From Arcanobacterium sp. (lineage in GTDB: Bacteria; Actinomycetota; Actinomycetes; Actinomycetales; Actinomycetaceae), in the NCBI GenBank assembly GCA_022778805.1, contig JALFSN010000005.1, positions 1-64,000 on the forward strand: DNA of 64,000 nucleotides. The letters are read 5' to 3'. A model generated the notes under the pieces. The model was not told the origin of the DNA, made no database searches, and worked only from the letters and a program-made list of their open reading frames with translations. This document shows, piece by piece, positions 27,199 through 36,167 of the stretch. The position numbers and the translations under genes were made by a program. The number at the start of each line of letters is the position of its first letter. The first letter of the stretch is position 1.

Positions 27199-27241
27199 CC
27201 CGAAGGTACTGCCCTAAAGGGACTATCCCAAAAGGTTAGGG
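27199..27241. repeat. Three degenerate 13-15-bp repeats upstream of rlmN
   Basis: CCCGAAGGTACTG (27199-27211), CCCTAAAGGGACTAT (27212-27226) and CCCAAAAGGTTAGGG (27227-27241) are consecutive related units between cdsA and rlmN. Confidence 0.6.
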
Positions 27242-27286
27242 CGGCTACGCCGTTATTCAGTACACAATTTTATCCAGCTCATTCAT

Positions 27287-28168
27287 TCAGCTCACAGACG
27301 CTGGAATTCCTAAAGCCAGAAGATAGAGCAGATAAAAAGTCGGAGCGCAGAAGAGCATCGCGTCAATTCTGTCCAGCATTCCGCCATGACCAGGAAAAAT
27401 CGTGCCCATATCTTTGATTTTCATATCGCGCTTCAGCAGTGACTCAGCAAAATCTCCTACCGTGGCAAGCACCGGAGTGACGAGAGTGAACACCACGACC
27501 CACCACCAGTCCAACCCCAATGCGAGTCGGATAAAAAGCCAGGCAGCGATGAAAGAGAAAACCACCGATCCAGCGAAACCTTCCCACGATTTTTTAGGTG
27601 ATATCGTGGGGGCAATCGGATGTTTCCCCAAAAAGATGCCGAAGGCCAGCCCCCCAGTATCTGACGCTGCGGGGAGCAAAACCAGCGCCACGATACACCA
27701 CGGAGCGTGCGGCAGATCTGCCATGGCCACAGCAAACATGCCGCTCATGCCAATCCAACCGAGCGCGAAAACTCCCGCTAGGCCATTTGCCACCGCTCGC
27801 GGATGTCCACTAAAAATTGCCCACGTCAGCACCAGCAAGGCCGCGCAACAAAAGGTGAGAAAACCCGCAGCAATCCCCTGCGCATACGTGGCCACTGCCA
27901 TAGCAGCAACCCCCAGGACCATCGGCGCGAGCGGCACATGAATATCACGAACGAGAAAAGCTCCAGCCGCTTCCCACAAGCCGATGGAAAAACCTGCTAT
28001 AGCCAGAACGACGAACCACATCGGGTGGAAAGCCACTGAGACAGCCACAATAGCGACGAGCACCAGCGCCGTCACGACGGCAGCAGGCATGTCTCGCCCG
28101 GATTTGCTGTGCTGCTCGTGTGGAGCTTTCGGGGGATGCGGCGTCAAAGCCGCTAAAAAAGAGTTCAC
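27287..28168 (-). CDS. cdsA: Phosphatidate cytidylyltransferase (CDP-diacylglycerol synthase)
   Basis: CdsA activates phosphatidic acid with CTP to CDP-diacylglycerol for phospholipid synthesis in the membrane. About eight transmembrane segments are apparent. The family signature at the C-terminal side reads GDFAESLLKRDMKIKDMG and continues FPGHGGMLDRIDAM. GTG start, seven bases after the frr stop, so translation is coupled. 293 residues. Confidence 0.95.
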   Translation of the reverse strand: MNSFLAALTPHPPKAPHEQHSKSGRDMPAAVVTALVLVAIVAVSVAFHPMWFVVLAIAGFSIGLWEAAGAFLVRDIHVPLAPMVLGVAAMAVATYAQGIAAGFLTFCCAALLVLTWAIFSGHPRAVANGLAGVFALGWIGMSGMFAVAMADLPHAPWCIVALVLLPAASDTGGLAFGIFLGKHPIAPTISPKKSWEGFAGSVVFSFIAAWLFIRLALGLDWWWVVVFTLVTPVLATVGDFAESLLKRDMKIKDMGTIFPGHGGMLDRIDAMLFCAPTFYLLYLLALGIPASVS

Positions 28169-28175
28169 GCCTGAA

Positions 28176-28733
28176 TCAGATTTCCATCAGCTCTTTTTCT
28201 TTGCCATCGAGCAGAGCATCAACCTGATCAATATATTTCTTTGTGAGAGTATCAAGCTCTTTCTCGGCGCGCGCCACATCGTCTTCGCCAGCCTCGCCAT
28301 CTTTCTTGATTTTATCAAGCTCATCTTTGGCGTTACGCCGCACATGTCGCACAGAGACGCGAGCCTCTTCAGCCTTATTCTTAGCGAGTTTCACATAATC
28401 TTTACGCCGTTCCTCCGTGAGCGGCGGCATAGTGATACGCAACAGCTGCCCATCATCAGTGGGATTCACGCCTAGATCCGATTCAGCAATTGCTTTCTCA
28501 ATGTCTTTCATAGAGGAGCGATCATAAGGAGTGATCAGCACGGTGCGCGCCTCCGGAATACTCACCGTTGCCAGTTGCTGCAGCGGGGTGGGTGCTCCGT
28601 AGTATTCCACGAGAAGCGAGGTAAACATCTCGGGGTTGGCACGTCCGGAGCGGATTTTCTGAAAATCCCCGCGCGCCACCTCCAACGCTTTCGTCATTTT
28701 TTCTTCGGCCTCAAGCAGTACGTCGTCAATCAT
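28176..28733 (-). CDS. frr: Ribosome recycling factor
   Basis: Frr splits post-termination ribosomes together with EF-G. The 185-residue sequence is full length and typical: RSGRANPEMFTSL near residue 30, PEARTVLITPYDRSS, NPTDDGQLLRI and VRHVRRNAKDELD. It lies between pyrH and cdsA, the usual order. Confidence 0.97.
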   Translation of the reverse strand: MIDDVLLEAEEKMTKALEVARGDFQKIRSGRANPEMFTSLLVEYYGAPTPLQQLATVSIPEARTVLITPYDRSSMKDIEKAIAESDLGVNPTDDGQLLRITMPPLTEERRKDYVKLAKNKAEEARVSVRHVRRNAKDELDKIKKDGEAGEDDVARAEKELDTLTKKYIDQVDALLDGKEKELMEI

Positions 28734-28918
28734 AGTGTCTGTGCTTTCTCGCTAAATGTTGTCCGTTATTTCATGATTATATTGTGCGTTGCCGTCTGCA
28801 TGGGACACTCGGCTCGCTGTGTGCTTCACTGCAACAGCGATGTCCCCCGTGACGCCGTCTCTCAGCTGACCATCCGCATGGAGTATTCGCAAACACGGCC
28901 AGTTCGCTCTGTATCACG

Positions 28919-29650
28919 TCAGCGCGTCACGAGCGTACCGATTTTTTCTCCGCGCAGGGCACTCGTCACGTTTCCACTCCCTTGCATCCCGAAAACTCTC
29001 ATCGTCAAACCGTTATCCTGACAGAGAGAAAACGCCGCAGCGTCTACCACTTTCAAGCCTCTGCGCAGCGCGTCGTCATAGGTGAGATAATCGAGTTTAG
29101 CCGCCTGCGGATCGAGACGCGGATCAGCTGTGTAAATGCCATCTACCCCGTTTTTGCCCACCAGTAGTTCATCGCACCGCAGCTCCAAAGCTCGCTGAGC
29201 CGCCACGGTATCCGTTGAGAAAAACGGCATCCCAGCTCCAGCACCAAACACGACGGCGCGGCCTTTCTCCAGGTGGCGAATGGCCCGCAGCGGAATGTAC
29301 GGCTCGGCCACTTGAGTCATCGTGATAGCACTCTGCACGCGGGTGGGCACACCAGCTTGCTCCAGGAAATCTTGCAGTGCCACGGCATTGATGACAGTAC
29401 CGAGCATCCCCATGTAGTCTGCACGGGCACGATCCATACCGTTCTCTTGCAACTGCGCTCCACGGAAGAAATTACCGCCGCCGACCACGATGCCGACTTG
29501 CACACCCTCGTTCACTGCTGCCGCAATTTCACTGGCCACGCGCGTAAGCACACTGGTATCTAGTCCCACGGCACCGCCGCCAAAAACTTCGCCAGAGAGC
29601 TTCAGCAGTACTCGTCTGCGGGATGCGTGGCTATCACTCGTATTTTCCAT
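28919..29650 (-). CDS. pyrH: UMP kinase
   Basis: PyrH phosphorylates UMP to UDP. The amino-acid-kinase fold is clear: [11 protein letters not shown] near residue 15, [11 protein letters not shown] near 55, TDTVAAQRA near 150 and [13 protein letters not shown] near 165. The ATG at 29650 has AGGA upstream and matches the family N-terminus; the longer frame is not conserved. 243 residues. frr follows after about 185 bases. Confidence 0.96.
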   Translation of the reverse strand: MENTSDSHASRRRVLLKLSGEVFGGGAVGLDTSVLTRVASEIAAAVNEGVQVGIVVGGGNFFRGAQLQENGMDRARADYMGMLGTVINAVALQDFLEQAGVPTRVQSAITMTQVAEPYIPLRAIRHLEKGRAVVFGAGAGMPFFSTDTVAAQRALELRCDELLVGKNGVDGIYTADPRLDPQAAKLDYLTYDDALRRGLKVVDAAAFSLCQDNGLTMRVFGMQGSGNVTSALRGEKIGTLVTR

Positions 29651-29819
29651 GGTTCCTATCATAGAAGAAAAATGCGATGGAGTGCACAGCCCCGCTCTGG
29701 AATGAGTACCCCACATTGAGCATTAAGCTGAGTGGATTCCTAGCGGAACTTTGTGGAGCCACGTGCGCATTTTCTGCAGGCCGTGCCTAACCACAATTTT
29801 ATAGAAAGGACAGTGCCCC

Positions 29820-31373
29820 GTGGGCAAAAACTCCAACGTGATTCACGTGCCTGGTTCGCAGCGATCTTACAGCCGAAACAAGCTTTTACTCGTCGTGCTC
29901 GTTCCACTGATGATGAGTCTGATGCAAGTCAGTTCCATCAATACTGCACTGACGACGATTCAACATTCTCTCTCTGCCACCGACGCCGAAATTCAGTGGA
30001 TGATTTCAGGGTATGCCCTGGCTATCGGCATCGTACTCGTGCCTGCTGGACGGCTGGGCGATATTTTTGGGCGCGCTGGCGGCTTCGTCACAGGCTTAGC
30101 AATTTTTTCTGTAGCGTCGCTGCTCATCGGCCTATCGAATGATCCTCTACATCTCAATGTGCTGCGGTTAGCACAGGGATTCGGATCGGGTGTGCTCTCA
30201 CCGCAAACCACGGGGCTCATCCAGCAGTATTTCCAAGGTCGGGACCGTGCCCGCGCTTTCGGATATTTCGGGCTCACCGTCTCTGCCTCAGTGGCCGCCG
30301 GCCCCGTGCTCAGTGGAGGACTCATCCAGCTCCTCGGCCCTGAGATTGGCTGGAGGGCGAGTTTCATCCTCAATTTTCCGATCGGCGTCATCGGCATCAT
30401 TTTGGCTTTCTTCTGGCTGCCGTTCGGCAAAGAACGGCGCACAATCGGCCCGCGTAAAGACGAGATAGAAGCTGAATATGAGGCAGAAGAGATCGCTAAA
30501 GGTCATCACCCTATTCGGCGTACGAGCTCAACCAAAGTGGATCTTGACCCATTCGGAATGCTGCTGCTCGCCGTGGCTGTGCTCGGCATCATGCTGCCAT
30601 TTATGATGAAAGGCAATCCGTGGCTGTACCTAATCGTAGTTCTCGGCCTAGTGCTTATGGCCGTATGGGTCGCGTGGGAAAAATATTATAAAGAGCGCGG
30701 CGGCTTTCCTATGGTCGATCTCGATCTGTTTAAGATCACTACATTCCGCTACGGTACTGCTATCGTCTCCGTCTTCTTTCTCGGGATGACGTCGATTTGG
30801 GCGATTTTCTTAATTTTCCTGCAAAATGCTATGGGAGCTACTCCCTTTGAGCTTGGACTCTTCTCGATACCGAATTCCATTCTTTCCGCTCTTGCCTCGC
30901 TGTGGGCAGGAAAGTATGCGGTAGAACGAGGCCGTGCCATTCAATTCTGGAGCGTCCTGATGTACCTCGTGGGCCTGCTCAGCATCATCGGTATGACGTT
31001 CCTCGCCGCGCGGGGCATGAACTACTGGTGGTATGTGCTGCCCACGCTGCTCATGGGCATTGGTAGCGGGGCCATGGGAGCTGCCAACCAGACTCAAGCA
31101 ATGCTCGACGTGCCGGCTTCATCGGGCGGTACAGCTGGAGGCGTGTTGCAAACGGGGCAGCGTATGTCTACTGCTATCGGGATCGCCTTAGTAACGGCGA
31201 TATTCTTCAGCGCGCGCGGAACGCTGCACCCAGACGGCACCGGCGGACACTGGTATTTCGGCCTGGTGGTCGCATTCGCCGTTATCTCCGCCATCATCTT
31301 TATTGATTTGCTCATTGTCCTAGTATTCTGGCGCAAAGGAATTAAAGAAAAAGCTGCAGCATCACAGAGTTAA
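29820..31373 (+). CDS. MFS transporter, DHA2-like drug/H+ antiporter family
   Basis: A 517-residue inner-membrane carrier with about 14 predicted transmembrane segments, as in the DHA2 (14-helix) group. The loop motif between helices 2 and 3 is GRLGDIFGRAGGF, and a GPVLSGGLIQ motif follows in helix 5. A charged central loop (about 205-240) separates the halves. The GTG start has AGAAAGGA upstream. It stands alone between divergent pyrH and convergent glmM, and ends at a strong bidirectional terminator. Substrate unknown. Confidence 0.88.
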   Translation: MGKNSNVIHVPGSQRSYSRNKLLLVVLVPLMMSLMQVSSINTALTTIQHSLSATDAEIQWMISGYALAIGIVLVPAGRLGDIFGRAGGFVTGLAIFSVASLLIGLSNDPLHLNVLRLAQGFGSGVLSPQTTGLIQQYFQGRDRARAFGYFGLTVSASVAAGPVLSGGLIQLLGPEIGWRASFILNFPIGVIGIILAFFWLPFGKERRTIGPRKDEIEAEYEAEEIAKGHHPIRRTSSTKVDLDPFGMLLLAVAVLGIMLPFMMKGNPWLYLIVVLGLVLMAVWVAWEKYYKERGGFPMVDLDLFKITTFRYGTAIVSVFFLGMTSIWAIFLIFLQNAMGATPFELGLFSIPNSILSALASLWAGKYAVERGRAIQFWSVLMYLVGLLSIIGMTFLAARGMNYWWYVLPTLLMGIGSGAMGAANQTQAMLDVPASSGGTAGGVLQTGQRMSTAIGIALVTAIFFSARGTLHPDGTGGHWYFGLVVAFAVISAIIFIDLLIVLVFWRKGIKEKAAASQS

Positions 31374-31435
31374 TCTTGGGGCAGATTCTCAGCCAGCCAC
31401 CGCTGCGAGAGATAACTATTACGAGCCGAACCAAT

Positions 31436-31471
31436 GGAGCCGAGCCGGCAGAAATTTGCTGGCTCGGCTCC
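31436..31471. terminator. Bidirectional terminator between the MFS gene and glmM
   Basis: GGAGCCGAGCC (31436-31446) pairs perfectly with GGCTCGGCTCC (31461-31471), and the stem can extend inward to an AT-rich loop. It separates two convergent genes. Confidence 0.8.
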
Positions 31472-31500
31472 ACTGTTGCTCAAATATCAACGAGTCATTA

Positions 31501-32832
31501 TCAGTGAGACAATTTGGCTCGCACCGCATCTGCCAAACGCTGTGCACACTCGTCAGCCTGCTCTTGGGTGGCAGCTTCCACCATCACGCGGATCAACGGC
31601 TCCGTGCCAGAAGCCCGCAGCAGCACTCGCCCAGTCTCTCCAAGCTCAGCCTCCACTTCCGCCACTTCAGCGGCGACGAGATCGACGCGCTCTTTGTCTA
31701 CACCGGAGACGTTAATAAGCGTCTGCGGCAGCTCTTTCACAAAGTCCACCATCTCTGCCAGTTTCTTGCCCTGCTTGGCAACCTCGCTCGCCACCAACAC
31801 GGCCGTGAGTGTGCCATCTCCCGTCGTGGCGTGATCGAGATTAATCACATGTCCGCTCTGCTCGCCCCCAATGTTGTATCCATGCGCCAGCATTTCCTCC
31901 AGCACATAGCGATCTCCCACTTTCGTGCTCACAGTCTTAATTCCTTTGGTGCGCATGGCGAGGTGCAAACCAAGATTACTCATCACCGTCACGACGAGTG
32001 TATTGCGCTTGAGGCGTCCCTCCTTCTTCATCGCCACCGCAAGCATCCCCATAATTTGGTCGCCATTGACGAGCGTGCCCTCGTGATCGACTGCGAGACA
32101 GCGATCGGCATCGCCGTCAAAAGCAAAACCGAAATCGGCACCGGTGGCTACCGTGAGCGCCTGCAGCTGTTCCGGATGGGTAGACCCAGCTTTGTCGTTG
32201 ATATTTTTACCATCGGGAGCAGCATTGATGACGACGACGTCCGCCCCCAATTTTTGGAAGACACGCGGAGCTACATCGCTAGCTGCTCCATTCGCACAGT
32301 CGAGAGCGATACGTAGCCCTTTGAGCGAGTGTCCAGAACGAATGAGATGATCCATATAAACTTTGTCGCTCACCATCGCATTCTCGCCGATGAAACCTAC
32401 TCCATCACCCGTTGGACGTTCCCAATCTTGGCCGAGGACGGCCTCAATTTCGTCTTCCGACGAATCTGGCAATTTGAAACCATCCCCATTGATGAATTTG
32501 ATGCCGTTGTCGTAGAAAGGATTGTGTGAGGCAGAAATAACGACGCCAAGATCGTAATCTTGCTCAGCTGTCAGATAAGCCACCCCTGGTGTGGGAATTT
32601 CTCCCACGTGTTCAACGTCTACCCCCGCGCTGGCAAGACCAGCCGCCACTGCCTGCCCGAGCATGCCAGAACTCTCGCGCGTGTCTTGCCCGACAATAGC
32701 TTTCGGCCGATGCCCGAGGTTGTTTTTTGCCAATACTCGCGCTGCTGCTTCTCCAAGTTCCAGCGCGAGCGAAGCAGTGAGTTTCTTATTTGCCAATCCG
32801 CGCACACCATCTGTGCCAAAAAGTCGAGGCAT
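31501..32832 (-). CDS. glmM: Phosphoglucosamine mutase
   Basis: GlmM interconverts glucosamine 6-phosphate and 1-phosphate for UDP-GlcNAc and peptidoglycan synthesis. The phosphoserine loop is VISASHNPFYDNG (Ser about 102), the metal loop DGDADR near 245 and the sugar-binding loop GGEQSGH near 330; RASGTEPLIRVM is in the last domain. 443 residues, typical. GGAAGGA precedes the ATG. It lies downstream of rpsI, the usual position. Confidence 0.96.
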   Translation of the reverse strand: MPRLFGTDGVRGLANKKLTASLALELGEAAARVLAKNNLGHRPKAIVGQDTRESSGMLGQAVAAGLASAGVDVEHVGEIPTPGVAYLTAEQDYDLGVVISASHNPFYDNGIKFINGDGFKLPDSSEDEIEAVLGQDWERPTGDGVGFIGENAMVSDKVYMDHLIRSGHSLKGLRIALDCANGAASDVAPRVFQKLGADVVVINAAPDGKNINDKAGSTHPEQLQALTVATGADFGFAFDGDADRCLAVDHEGTLVNGDQIMGMLAVAMKKEGRLKRNTLVVTVMSNLGLHLAMRTKGIKTVSTKVGDRYVLEEMLAHGYNIGGEQSGHVINLDHATTGDGTLTAVLVASEVAKQGKKLAEMVDFVKELPQTLINVSGVDKERVDLVAAEVAEVEAELGETGRVLLRASGTEPLIRVMVEAATQEQADECAQRLADAVRAKLSH

Positions 32833-32949
32833 ACGTCATCCTTCCTCATCCGTCTATGGACGTCGTTGGAATCAGTATAGCGCCCTCCCCTGCTCATAGC
32901 TTTAACAGAATGTATCGGCCAACACATAAACCTCTGGAATGCAAGCAAC

Positions 32950-32982
32950 GTGGCGCATACAGCTAGATGCCGTATGCGCCAC
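32950..32982 (-). terminator. Terminator of the rplM-rpsI unit
   Basis: GTGGCGCATAC (32950-32960) and GTATGCGCCAC (32972-32982) form a perfect 11-base-pair stem about 100 bases after the rpsI stop. The following T-content is modest. Confidence 0.65.
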
Positions 32983-33080
32983 GCCTCACATTTCTCTACC
33001 GCTACCGCTGCTCTTCCAAAGCTATGCCCCGCAAGAGTGCAAGGAGCGGATCGCGCCAGCTTGCTGGCAGTCGTCCAATA

Positions 33081-33584
33081 TCAGCGCTTGGAGAACTGCG
33101 AAGCCTTGCGGGCTTTCTTCAAGCCTGCCTTCTTCCGCTCCACCGCGCGAGCATCGCGGGTGAGGAATCCGGCTTTCTTGAGCGCCGGACGGTTCGCATC
33201 CCGATCAATCTCGTTGAGCGCACGTGCGATACCTAGGCGCAATGCGCCTGCCTGCCCTGAGGGGCCGCCACCATTGATGCGCGCAATCACGTCGAAACGC
33301 CCCTCAAGATCGAGCAGCACAAATGGCGAATGCACGAGCTGCTGATGAATCTTATTGGGGAAATAATCTTCGAGCACCCGCCCGTTGATCTTCCATTCTC
33401 CAGAGCCAGGGACGAGGCGCACGCGAGCTACTGCTTCTTTGCGGCGCCCCAGGCCATGACCAGGAGCAGTGATAGAGGCACCCTTGCCGGCACCCTCTTC
33501 TTTCGGAGCTTCGCTCTCCGTAGTATACGAACTCGGAGCTGCCTCTTCGAGCTCCAGTTCTTCTAGTGTAGTGGTCTCAGCCAC
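33081..33584 (-). CDS. rpsI: 30S ribosomal protein S9
   Basis: S9 is a small-subunit protein whose C-terminal tail contacts the P-site tRNA; the tail here reads [12 protein letters not shown], with the conserved final Arg. The core begins near residue 45 ([15 protein letters not shown]). The N-terminal 40 residues are acidic and Thr/Glu-rich, an extension seen in other Actinomycetota. The GTG at 33584 has AGGAG four bases upstream. 167 residues. It follows rplM after 65 bases. Confidence 0.97.
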   Translation of the reverse strand: MAETTTLEELELEEAAPSSYTTESEAPKEEGAGKGASITAPGHGLGRRKEAVARVRLVPGSGEWKINGRVLEDYFPNKIHQQLVHSPFVLLDLEGRFDVIARINGGGPSGQAGALRLGIARALNEIDRDANRPALKKAGFLTRDARAVERKKAGLKKARKASQFSKR

Positions 33585-33649
33585 GATTCTCCTTAAAACT
33601 TGATGCACTGTGCTCCGCGTTACTCATTGCGGAGGTAAGCGCCTGCTGA

Positions 33650-34099
33650 TCACTTCGATTGGGTAGCTTTGGTGAGCTCATATGGCACTGGATTTTGCCC
33701 AGTGTGCGGATGTTCGCTGCCGCGATAAACCTTCAGCTTGGCGAGCTGAGCGCGCCCGAGAGAATTCTTCGGAAGCATACCCGCCACGGCTTTCATCACG
33801 GCTTTTTCTGGCTTTGTAGCCAGGAGTTCCGCATACGATGTGGCTTTCAAACCGCCTGGATATCCAGAGTGGTGATACGCCATCTTCTGAGTGAGTTTTG
33901 CACCAGTGAGAGCCACCTTATCGGCGTTAATCACGATTACGTAGTCGCCAGTATCAGCATTTGGAGCGAACTGGGGCTTATGCTTCCCACGGAGCAGGGT
34001 GGCAACATGAGTTGCCAAACGGCCAAGAACGACGTCGGTGGCATCAATGATGTACCACTTTTTCTCCACATCGCCTGGCTTTGGTGTATACGTGCGCAC
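33650..34099 (-). CDS. rplM: 50S ribosomal protein L13
   Basis: L13 is an early-assembling large-subunit protein. The 149-residue sequence is standard: GTG start [16 protein letters not shown], then [19 protein letters not shown] and a core ending [13 protein letters not shown] lies eight bases upstream. It is the first gene of the L13-S9 unit and has an unusually long leader. Confidence 0.97.
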   Translation of the reverse strand: MRTYTPKPGDVEKKWYIIDATDVVLGRLATHVATLLRGKHKPQFAPNADTGDYVIVINADKVALTGAKLTQKMAYHHSGYPGGLKATSYAELLATKPEKAVMKAVAGMLPKNSLGRAQLAKLKVYRGSEHPHTGQNPVPYELTKATQSK

Positions 34100-34742
34100 T
34101 TGCGTAGCCTTCGTTTCTGTTCGTGAGCAGAAGATAACGGCGCTAGCGATGGCTTACTGCCAGCGTGCTAACCCTGCCCGATGGACTAAAATCTTGACGT
34201 TTGTGTGACTCGCGAAGACGAGTGGGATTAGTACTTACGCACAGCTCACACAACGTTTACTCACTTTACTTGGCTGCGTGTGACGGCGTCAAAGCCTGCT
34301 GAGCACCTGTGAGCGGTTTCATGACGACGATATCTCGTACCTCTTGCCCATTCCCGCCACGCCCAGAATCTCACACTGTAGACCGCTGTAGCCTAGGTGG
34401 CTATAACTATTCCGCCTTGTAGCCCGCTCAAGAATTCTTCTTTCATAAAAAGAAATTTTATGAAAAATTCAAACTTTCTTCTTCTATAGCAGAAAACTCT
34501 TTGATTTTCGTTTCCATGCAGAAGACAGTATCCAAAGAAGTTCCCTGCACCCGAGAGATGGGATTGAGCATCGCCACATTCCTGAGTTTCTTCTCGCAGG
34601 CGACTGGTGATACACCGAGCAGCGGCTGTCACAGCAGAATTGAGCACCTCACACTGGAACACTGCCCCGCTTCTGGAGCTAGGACGGCACTGATTTCCCT
34701 TTTCTCTCATTCACTATCATATCCATTCACCTATCATGGCAT
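34100..34742. other. Long non-coding gap between truA and rplM with an AT-rich palindrome
   Basis: This 643-base gap separates two genes that are usually close together. It holds the presumed rplM promoter and leader (34100-34292). At 34441-34465 the arms TTTCATAAAA and TTTTATGAAA face each other across AGAAA in a markedly AT-rich stretch. A minus-strand frame of 105 codons (34393-34710) shows no recognisable homology and I do not call it. Confidence 0.5.
34263..34292 (-). promoter_or_regulatory. Putative promoter of rplM-rpsI
   Basis: On the minus strand TTGACG (34287-34292) and TAAAGT (34263-34268) are 18 bases apart, a good sigma-70-type pair. The predicted start leaves a leader of about 155 bases, which contains a small hairpin ACTCG-tcttcg-CGAGT. 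Confidence 0.5.
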
Positions 34743-35804
34743 TCACCTATCATGGCCTCGCGCCTCTGCCAGCTCATCTGTACCTCTATATATCCGCGCT
34801 CTAGCAGCCTGCGCAGCATAATCATCTGGCGGCGGGTAGCCAATTTCTTCGAGTGTGAGCGGGTGCGCCGGAGCTACCGGAGCCGCCTGCGACCGACTGG
34901 GAACACGGAGTAACTGTGCTGGCCAGCTCTCCGCCCGAGCGCCACGCCCCACCTCGATCAGCGCCCCCATGAGCGAGCGCACCTGTGAGTGGCAAAAAGC
35001 ATCCGCTCGCACGCGCACCTCAATGACGCCGTCATCACGGCGCTCACAGTGCAGCTCATGGAGTGTGCGCACCGTGCTGGCATGCGGACGCGGTTTACAA
35101 AAACTGAGAAAATCGTGTTCTCCGAGGAGAACTTCGCCACTGCGGTTCATCGCTTCTACGTCCAATTTCTGATTGAGCCACAGTACGTCGCGTACCAGCG
35201 GATTCCACGCTAGCACGCTATCGGCAATCCGATAACTGTACCGGCGCCACAACGCCGAAAAACGCGCATCAAAGACGTCTGGCACCGCCGTTGCCATGCG
35301 CACGACTACATCAGAGTAGCCACGTGGACTGCTCACACGCACCGCGTGAGACGTGGATGACGCCGGCGCTTTCAGCCCTGGAGAAGTCGGGACGCCCACG
35401 GGGTCTGAGGATGCTAGAGACCTCACCGAACTTGCTGGGCGCATCGAAGACGCGCCCCTCTCCGATGTGCCCAGCAGGGCGTCCTCACCGTCTTCCCAAC
35501 GCTCCCAATATGAATGCCGGCGCGCCAGCACGGCGTTCACGCCACGAACCAGAGCCACACTAGGCTCACGATCGGAGCGAGCAGGCAACGCCGCCCATGC
35601 CCGCTCACTCACGTCGCAGTGCGCCACTTGCCCCCGCGCATGCACACCGGCATCGGTACGCCCAGCCACTGTGAGAGCCACTGGTTCGCGCAGCACTGCC
35701 GCGAGCGCCGTCTCCAGTTCTCCTTGCACTGTGCGCTGCCCCGGCTGAGCAGCCCAACCGTGAAATCCAGCACCAGCATATGCGATATCCAGGCGAATTC
35801 TCAT
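34743..35804 (-). CDS. truA: tRNA pseudouridine(38-40) synthase with a low-complexity insertion
   Basis: TruA makes pseudouridine at tRNA positions 38-40. The catalytic Asp is in AGRTDAGVHARGQ (about residue 51), and RRYSYRI and AFCHSQVRSLMGALIEVG mark the rest of the fold. At 353 residues it is longer than the usual 250-300: a Ser/Pro/Arg-rich stretch at about 97-165 (GTSERGASSMRPASSVRSL) sits in a surface loop, and a Pro-rich tail follows at the end. The truA-rplM-rpsI order is standard, but rplQ, its usual upstream neighbour, is 18 kb away. Confidence 0.93.
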   Translation of the reverse strand: MRIRLDIAYAGAGFHGWAAQPGQRTVQGELETALAAVLREPVALTVAGRTDAGVHARGQVAHCDVSERAWAALPARSDREPSVALVRGVNAVLARRHSYWERWEDGEDALLGTSERGASSMRPASSVRSLASSDPVGVPTSPGLKAPASSTSHAVRVSSPRGYSDVVVRMATAVPDVFDARFSALWRRYSYRIADSVLAWNPLVRDVLWLNQKLDVEAMNRSGEVLLGEHDFLSFCKPRPHASTVRTLHELHCERRDDGVIEVRVRADAFCHSQVRSLMGALIEVGRGARAESWPAQLLRVPSRSQAAPVAPAHPLTLEEIGYPPPDDYAAQAARARIYRGTDELAEARGHDR

Positions 35805-36167
35805 AGCGTCATTTTAGCGTGCGCTCTCTCGCATTATTTGCACTGCTTACCGTCCTGTAATTGTTCTGCACTGTGGACGGCGCGCTACGTCCTCGCTGCA
35901 CCTTCGCACTGTTGCCCATACGCTGCGACACGCTCGCACCGCTATGGGCGGCGCCAGTGTGGCGTCATACACCGCGTAGTACCCTGCATAATATTTGGGC
36001 GGCGCTGTCATGCTCACGCCGAGCACTGCGACGTCACGCCCTGTTTCTACAACAATTCAGTACCGCTGGCTAACGTACATCCCAATCGCATGTACACTAG
36101 CGGTAAGAGAAACAAGCAGTGTTGGCTTCGTACAAACGCAAGCGAATAAAAAAGAAAGAATGGACAG
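35805..36167. other. Divergent intergenic region between truA and the ATP-grasp gene
   Basis: The 363-base spacer contains the start regions of both divergent genes. A possible -10 (TACACT) lies near 36092, about 70 bases before the ATP-grasp start. A plus-strand frame across truA and this region (35514-36149) is a shadow with no homology. I see no RNA gene. Confidence 0.4.

Noticed and set aside
34393-34710. Minus-strand frame of 105 codons in the truA-rplM gap
   Set aside because: No homology, no binding site and a strong composition change inside it.
34100-34742. tRNA or small stable RNA gene in the long gap
   Set aside because: No cloverleaf with a T-loop GGTTCGAAT-like motif could be found on either strand.
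35514-36149. Plus-strand frame of 211 codons
   Set aside because: Mostly antisense to truA, rich in Cys and His without a pattern; no homology.
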